Positions 6,377 to 10,237 of a DNA stretch of 10,237 nt are shown piece after piece. A model generated the notes under the pieces. The model worked only from the letters and a program-made list of their open reading frames with translations, had not been told where the DNA came from and ran no database searches. Numbering within the stretch: the first letter of the stretch is position 1; each line of letters starts with the position of its first letter. This DNA is from Candidatus Scatoplasma merdavium (GTDB taxonomy: Bacteria; Bacillota_I; Bacilli_A; RFN20; CAG-288), in NCBI GenBank assembly GCA_017694135.1, contig JADING010000029.1, forward strand, positions 1 through 10,237, written 5' to 3'. The position numbers were made by a program, and so were the translations under genes.

Positions 6377-8260
6377 TTAGAGTCTCCTTAATAACTCCTT
6401 GATTTTCTTGCGCGACTTTTCAAAAGACTTGTTGCCGTAAATATCACTTAAAGTATCCTCTAAGTGCATAAGGTTGCGCTTTAAGCCGGTGTCAAATCTC
6501 GAATCTAATTTTCTCAATATCTTGTTAGCGAGAATAAGATCTAAGCAATCTTCTTTCTTAAATCCAAGGTCAACATAAACCGGAGCCATATCTTCAATTT
6601 GTTGCAAGATACGGTTACCAACCGCAATGGAGAAAGATTCGTTGAGCTCGTTTAAAACAGAACGGAACTTCTCTCTGTCAGAAGAATCGAACTTCTTCTT
6701 TTCATCAGATTGAGCCTGCTTAAACAAGTACTGAAGTTCAGAATAAGAGATAAACATCTCCTTAGGCTCTTCTTTGTAATCAACCTTGTTGTGATATCCG
6801 TCAAACTCGATAACAATGGCTCTATCGATGACCTTATCAGTGACAGTATAAGTAGAATCATCTTTGTTGCAAGTACCGATAAAGTAAGTGTTAGGAGTTA
6901 ACTTTAACTTGCCCTCTTTCAAGTTCTTCGGGCCATCGTAATTGTCCGCAAGCTGCATCAAAGTGATTCTTTGTTCATCTTCCGGATATTCCATAACCGA
7001 AAGGAAATCGGCAAAATAATATTCAACGCGGGAGATATTCATTTCATCTAATACAACCATGTTAAGAAGATCTTTCTTAAAAGAAGCTTCATAAAGGTTA
7101 GACAAAAAGTCAGTCTCGTTGTATTTTTTGGTAAATTCGTTGTAATAACCTAACAGATCGGACTTTTCTTTATAAGTAACTTGAACTGGCTCAAAGTAAG
7201 CCTCCGAAGATATAAACTTAGCAAAATAACGAGGCAAGGAAGATTTACCAGTACCAGAGATACCTTCTAAAATAATCAGCTTTGAACCAGCTAAAGCCGC
7301 AATAAATTCCGTCAACTCTTTCTTTTCGTAATACAATTCATCTTTTTTTGCTAAATAGATCTGTAAATTGCTCAAGAAGTCAGCGAGAGTAAAACTCGGT
7401 TTCTCAAAAGGAAGCATTTGATCAGATTCATATTTGTTATCAATTGAAGTCAACTTAGTAAAAAGCTGTTCTTTCTTCGGAAAAGAAGTATCGATATTAG
7501 AGATAATTTCTCCAGAAGACGTAACAGAAGAAGTGCTGGATACTCCACCTTCTTGAGCAGAAGAAGACTTGATAGAAGCAGATGAATCTTCCAAAGATAA
7601 GGAAAGAACGCGAGAATCAAGGCCAAAAACAGGATAATTAGAAGAAACCCCACCTTTAGAATTAGCGATAGTCTCACCGGCTTCTTCGCTTAAATTCGCT
7701 TCACCAACCGAAGTAAAACCATTGATATCAGATAAAGTTCCATCCTCAATTTTGACCTTATCGGTAGATTTAAGCAGGCGATAAACCGAAACTATAACAT
7801 AAACAACCAAGACGATAATCAAAAAGAAAATCAAACCTAAAGCAATTACTTCAAATAAGAATGAATATGAAGTTGCGATATTTTCAATTCCAAAAGGAAG
7901 TTGGAACAAAGTTCCTAAACCGAAAGACAAAACCAAGCAAACGAAACAATCAACAGCGCTATATAAGTAAAACTTATTCTTTTCAAATTTGTCAGCTTTG
8001 CGGAAATAAGCCTTGATATAAGAAAAAGAAATAACAAACAGCGCTATATATACCAAGACAAAACCAGTCAAGATCCACGTTCCTCCGTTTGCTTCAATCT
8101 CCGGCAAACCAATTGCTTCCCTAATTAAAGCGATAGGATTCTTAGAAGACATGACTAAATACGAAGCGTCAATGCAAAGCGCGATATAAGCGCTGATTAA
8201 AACAAAGACCAACGATAGGTCAATAGCAAGGTACTGCTTCTTAGTTAATTTAAGCTTCAT
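6377..8260 (-). CDS. membrane-anchored McrB-related AAA+ ATPase (AAA_5 type)
   Basis: The 627-residue protein starts with four predicted membrane helices (about 11-33, 60-82, 97-119, 132-160). A long Ser-rich linker follows (about 165-290), then a C-terminal AAA+ domain. Visible motifs are Walker A GISGTGKS (333-340), Walker B MVVLDE (401-406) running into MNISRVEYYFADFLS, sensor-1 N465 in GTCNKDDST, and a KVIDRAIVIEF arginine-finger region (R480). The order and the LDEMN-x-x-RVEYYF signature are those of McrB-like/dynein-related AAA_5 ATPases. The McrB GTPase motif MNTADRS is replaced by CNKDDST, so ATP use is at least as likely. ATG 8260 is chosen because AAAGGAG lies 9 bases upstream; the ATG at 8269 directly abuts that site. 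It overlaps the signal peptidase gene by 11 bases. With the following gene it forms an McrB/DUF2357-like pair, here tethered to the membrane beside SipW. Confidence 0.85.
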   Translation of the reverse strand: MKLKLTKKQYLAIDLSLVFVLISAYIALCIDASYLVMSSKNPIALIREAIGLPEIEANGGTWILTGFVLVYIALFVISFSYIKAYFRKADKFEKNKFYLYSAVDCFVCLVLSFGLGTLFQLPFGIENIATSYSFLFEVIALGLIFFLIIVLVVYVIVSVYRLLKSTDKVKIEDGTLSDINGFTSVGEANLSEEAGETIANSKGGVSSNYPVFGLDSRVLSLSLEDSSASIKSSSAQEGGVSSTSSVTSSGEIISNIDTSFPKKEQLFTKLTSIDNKYESDQMLPFEKPSFTLADFLSNLQIYLAKKDELYYEKKELTEFIAALAGSKLIILEGISGTGKSSLPRYFAKFISSEAYFEPVQVTYKEKSDLLGYYNEFTKKYNETDFLSNLYEASFKKDLLNMVVLDEMNISRVEYYFADFLSVMEYPEDEQRITLMQLADNYDGPKNLKEGKLKLTPNTYFIGTCNKDDSTYTVTDKVIDRAIVIEFDGYHNKVDYKEEPKEMFISYSELQYLFKQAQSDEKKKFDSSDREKFRSVLNELNESFSIAVGNRILQQIEDMAPVYVDLGFKKEDCLDLILANKILRKLDSRFDTGLKRNLMHLEDTLSDIYGNKSFEKSRKKIKELLRRL

Positions 8261-9146
8261 TTTTTTCATCTCCTTTATTTTTGTCTAAAACAATGAGCTT
8301 CGTATGTTCGGATTTATTGTTTTCGTTAACTTCGTAACTGTTTCCATTGTATTCAATGGTTCCGTTTATCGTTTCTAATCTAAATTTGGAAGTTAGAACG
8401 CTCTCGTTTAAACCAATCTGCTTCCTTCTTTTTTCGGCGCTATCTTTAATCTTTGCGTTAGAGTAAGAAGTAATTCCTAAAAGAATCAGAATGGAAACAA
8501 AAGCAATAATTCCATAATTAGATTGGAGATAATAAACGACAAAACCGAGTTTAGGTATTCTAACATTGGTATAAACACCAACAATATTAGAATCAGTTAT
8601 TCGTATTGTATCGGTAGTATCAGTAGCATCCCCTCTTGTTACTAAATAATCCGGGTGCACTTCAATTACACGATGAACAATCTGCGTGCCGCTATCGTTC
8701 ACATAGCAAATAACATCGTAAAGGTTAACCTCAGAAATACTATCGACATTTTTAATAAAAATAACATCGTAAGTATCAAACTGATTGTTCAAATCATTTT
8801 CATCTAAATACTCGTTAACTTCATTCTTATATGACATAGAACCAGAACCAACAACACTAGCTTGGTATGGCATATCAAAAGCAGAAGATACGCGAGATAA
8901 CACCGATAAGAAAAAGAAAATACAAAGAATAGTAATAATAATATTACCAATCCAATTCAAAACCTTCTTAAATTTATGAAATTTAAGTCTCTTTTTTTCT
9001 TCATCAATGTAGGAAGTACAAACCTCCATATCATCTTGACCATTTGCGATATCTTCAACTGTCTTATTCGTGTATCTATAAATATAGAAAGAATATCCTA
9101 GCAAAAGAGCAACGCAAACAATCAAGACGATTATTAAAGGTAACAT
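8250..9146 (-). CDS. sipW-like: SipW-like ER-type signal peptidase I
   Basis: This membrane serine protease (298 residues) removes signal peptides outside the cytoplasmic membrane. The catalytic pattern is that of the ER-type S26 class: Ser in GSGSM (S103), His in VHRVIEV (H158) in place of the bacterial Lys, and Asp in TRGDATDTTD (D173 or D179). Membrane helices are at about 2-23, 62-84 and 203-225. Unlike compact SipW, it has an extra N-terminal helix and a charged 40-residue loop before the usual first helix. It also has an inserted segment of about 25 residues between SGSM and YDVIFIKN, and a cytoplasmic tail of about 70 residues. An in-frame TAA sits immediately before the ATG and I see no Shine-Dalgarno sequence, so low translation is likely. 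Its neighbours, a TasA-like protein upstream and a second similar precursor downstream, are the expected substrates. Confidence 0.93.
   Translation of the reverse strand: MLPLIIVLIVCVALLLGYSFYIYRYTNKTVEDIANGQDDMEVCTSYIDEEKKRLKFHKFKKVLNWIGNIIITILCIFFFLSVLSRVSSAFDMPYQASVVGSGSMSYKNEVNEYLDENDLNNQFDTYDVIFIKNVDSISEVNLYDVICYVNDSGTQIVHRVIEVHPDYLVTRGDATDTTDTIRITDSNIVGVYTNVRIPKLGFVVYYLQSNYGIIAFVSILILLGITSYSNAKIKDSAEKRRKQIGLNESVLTSKFRLETINGTIEYNGNSYEVNENNKSEHTKLIVLDKNKGDEKNEA
8270..8276 (-). promoter_or_regulatory. ribosome binding site deciding the AAA+ ATPase start
   Basis: AAAGGAG directly abuts one ATG (8269) but lies 9 bases before a second in-frame ATG (8260). The second is therefore the likely start, shortening the protein by three residues. 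The site is inside the 3' end of the signal peptidase gene, which favours coupled translation. Confidence 0.65.
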
Positions 9147-9180
9147 TTAATAAATATTTAAATTGTGAGTTTAATTAGAA

Positions 9181-9849
9181 TTATTCACTTACAGTGTTTA
9201 TTGCAGCAGTAACAGTAAAGGTTGTCCCATTAATAGCGCTTTTAGCATCATTTAAATAGGTGACACCACCTTCAAAGTCTGCACTGTAATTAGAATTTAA
9301 CCAATTTAATGGTTTATTTTCCCACTCTAACTTAAAAACTTGTTCTTTTGTAATAGAAGTTTCAGTCCATACGCTAGATAAAGATGCCTTAGGAACAGTT
9401 ACATTATAAGTTGTGTCTGATCCTGTGACATTAGAATCCGCAGTCCACTGTAAATAGTCGAAAATACCCGCTTCATTAGCTTTAATAGTAAATGTAACGG
9501 ATTCTAATTTGTCCCATTTTGAAGCATCAGTAGCAGTTAAACTTAAATTGACAGAGAATGAACCTTTAAACTCTCCATCCATTGTAATTGTCTGTTCACC
9601 ATCAGTAAAAGATTCAGCATCACCTTCAACTTTACCATCTAAATCTAATGTGGTATCTTTCACAGCTAAAGTTCCAGTAATACCAACACGTTTATCAGTA
9701 ACTTCAACACCACCAACATCAATAGAACCTTCGCCTTCAATCTTGGAAATATCAGTAATGATAAATGCGGCCAACGAAGTAGTAGCAAGAGCTGCCAAGC
9801 CGAAGAGTGCAACTCCGCCTACGAACAATTTGTTTTTCTTAGATTTCAT
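9181..9849 (-). CDS. tasA-like: TasA/camelysin-like secreted protein, SipW substrate
   Basis: The 222-residue protein is probably the major exported product of the operon. It has a Lys-rich start (MKSKKNK), a hydrophobic core and a junction SLA-AF at residues 25-29. This is the SipW-cognate signal-peptide style, closely matching TasA of Bacillus subtilis, where AAF sits at the same position as I remember it. The mature part is Thr/Ser/Asp/Gly-rich with predicted beta strands (TITMDGEFKGSFSVNLSLTA, SVTFTIKA, YNVTVPKASL, FTVTAAINT), contains no cysteine, and fits a compact beta-sandwich fibre subunit. It is first in the operon, has the strongest ribosome binding site (AGGAGG, 7-base spacing) and lies just after the promoter, as expected for an abundant structural protein. 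Fibre or matrix formation is inferred from the family. No metalloprotease motif of the HExxH type is visible. Confidence 0.85.
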   Translation of the reverse strand: MKSKKNKLFVGGVALFGLAALATTSLAAFIITDISKIEGEGSIDVGGVEVTDKRVGITGTLAVKDTTLDLDGKVEGDAESFTDGEQTITMDGEFKGSFSVNLSLTATDASKWDKLESVTFTIKANEAGIFDYLQWTADSNVTGSDTTYNVTVPKASLSSVWTETSITKEQVFKLEWENKPLNWLNSNYSADFEGGVTYLNDAKSAINGTTFTVTAAINTVSE

Positions 9850-9856
9850 AAGTTTT

Positions 9857-9862
9857 CCTCCT
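9857..9862 (-). promoter_or_regulatory. ribosome binding site of the tasA-like gene
   Basis: AGGAGG within AAAAGGAGGA lies 7 bases before the ATG at 9849. It is the best-spaced strong site in the window, and it supports both the chosen start and high expression of the first gene. Confidence 0.85.
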
Positions 9863-9879
9863 TTTCTAAGAGTGATTGT

Positions 9880-9908
9880 ATCATAACTCTACCCCACCCC
9901 GAATGCAA
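9880..9908 (-). promoter_or_regulatory. putative sigma-A promoter of the operon
   Basis: Reading the minus strand, a -35 box TTGCAT (9908-9903) is followed by exactly 17 bases and a -10 box TATGAT (9885-9880, five of six consensus bases). The -35 box matches only three of six positions, which suits a promoter helped or controlled by a regulator. Transcription would start near 9873, giving a leader of about 24 bases with no room for a riboswitch. The spacer contains an unusual G-rich run, GGGGTGGGG. Confidence 0.6.
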
Positions 9909-9952
9909 TTCTGCAAACTGCAAAAAATTATTGCACAAATATGCAGTTTTGC
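9903..9952. promoter_or_regulatory. candidate operator: TGCA-centred repeats and inverted repeat next to the promoter
   Basis: Five TGCA cores occur at 9904, 9912, 9919, 9932 and 9942. Two form a perfect tandem repeat CTGCAAA (9911-9917 and 9918-9924). A perfect 8-base inverted repeat, AAACTGCA (9915-9922) and TGCAGTTT (9942-9949), has its arms' centres 27 bases apart. The block touches and lies upstream of the -35 box, where a repressor or activator would act. Function is inferred from position only. Confidence 0.4.
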
Positions 9953-10237
9953 CCAAGAAATGTAATGGTTAATTGATACAAGTTAAAATTAGTAAATTTC
10001 TTTTTTTAAAGAAAAATGCAGGGCAAAAAACGGCTTTCTAAATAAAAAAATAAACAACTTATTTTAAATACATATGTGAAAAACCGCATCTTTCCCAATT
10101 AAACGAATCTTAAGTCACTATTTAATGATTTTTTGCAAATCACATAATATCTTTAATATCAAAAAAATGTATTGCAAAACGACCACAGCAAAAGATTTGC
10201 TATAACTAACTTAAAATTATTATCCGATATTATTAAT
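9953..10237. other. AT-rich non-coding region upstream of the operon
   Basis: I see no convincing gene here on either strand. The region holds further TGCA cores (10017, 10134 as the palindrome TTTGCAAA, and 10173). It also has an AT hairpin TTTCTTT-TTTT-AAAGAAA (9997-10014), a second weak hairpin AAAATAA-ACAAC-TTATTTT (10047-10065) and the palindrome ACATATGT (10070-10077). TTTTGCCC (9948-9955 region) and GGGCAAAA (10021-10028) form a distant inverted pair. No promoter toward the right edge could be supported. Confidence 0.5.

Noticed and set aside
6862..6873. NKDD read as a G-protein NKxD guanine-specificity motif
   Set aside because: It falls at the AAA+ sensor-1 position after a strand, not in a GTPase fold, so the likeness is probably chance.
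5211..8260. A standard McrBC type IV restriction system
   Set aside because: The ATPase is membrane-tethered without a DNA-binding domain, the McrB MNTADRS motif is absent, and the partner shows no nuclease motif.
4091..9192. Identical 3' ends (stop plus Ser-Glu codons) of the lipoprotein and tasA-like genes
   Set aside because: Only about 10 bases are shared and the proteins differ before that, so chance is sufficient.
9509..9886. Plus-strand open frame of 125 codons opposite the tasA-like gene
   Set aside because: It is a mirror of the minus-strand gene, has low-complexity Ser/Pro/Thr content, no ribosome binding site, and covers the promoter and ribosome binding site of the real gene.
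9903..9952. CRISPR-like or iteron array suggested by repeated TGCA units
   Set aside because: Units are 7-13 bases apart with no constant spacer or repeat of CRISPR length, and there is no replication gene nearby.
9997..10065. Two AT hairpins considered as intrinsic terminators
   Set aside because: The stems are made almost only of A-T pairs, without a GC-rich stem, and no gene end was found next to them.

Overview
The window comes from an AT-rich, low-GC Gram-positive bacterium. Evidence: strong AGGAGG-type ribosome binding sites, a SipW-class signal peptidase beside a TasA-like secreted protein, a lipobox lipoprotein, and signal peptides with short Lys-rich N-regions. The style suggests an uncultured host-associated member of the Bacilli or a related Firmicutes lineage; that placement is inference. 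All recognised stops are TAA or TAG, and the Trp codons I read are TGG, so the standard code fits.

Every supported gene is on the minus strand, read from right to left. A 350-base AT-rich non-coding stretch (about 9886-10237) carries a good sigma-A-type promoter and a dense group of TGCA-centred palindromes. Then come, in transcription order: a TasA/camelysin-like secreted protein (9181-9849), a SipW-like ER-type signal peptidase (8250-9146), a four-helix membrane-anchored McrB-related AAA+ ATPase (6377-8260), a DUF2357-like protein with a C-terminal zinc ribbon (5211-6374), a mosaic lipoprotein with five tandem beta/GKDG repeats (4091-5221), a second protein with a SipW-substrate-like N-terminus (3102-4064), a large secreted beta-rich protein (607-3102), and the start of an ABC transporter ATPase that runs off the left edge (1-593).

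Intergenic gaps are 0 to 34 bases, several genes overlap by 1 or 11 bases, and I see no convincing internal terminator, so this looks like one long operon. The simplest model is a cell-surface assembly locus: SipW matures two or three exported proteins with a common A-[AS]-F junction, the lipoprotein and the large protein form the outer surface layer, and the membrane AAA+ ATPase with its DUF2357/zinc-ribbon partner acts from the cytoplasmic side. The AAA+/DUF2357 pair resembles the McrB/McrC restriction architecture, but here it is membrane-bound, shows no recognisable nuclease motif, and sits inside a secretion/fibre operon. This combination is the most interesting thing in the window. Its function is inferred, not shown.
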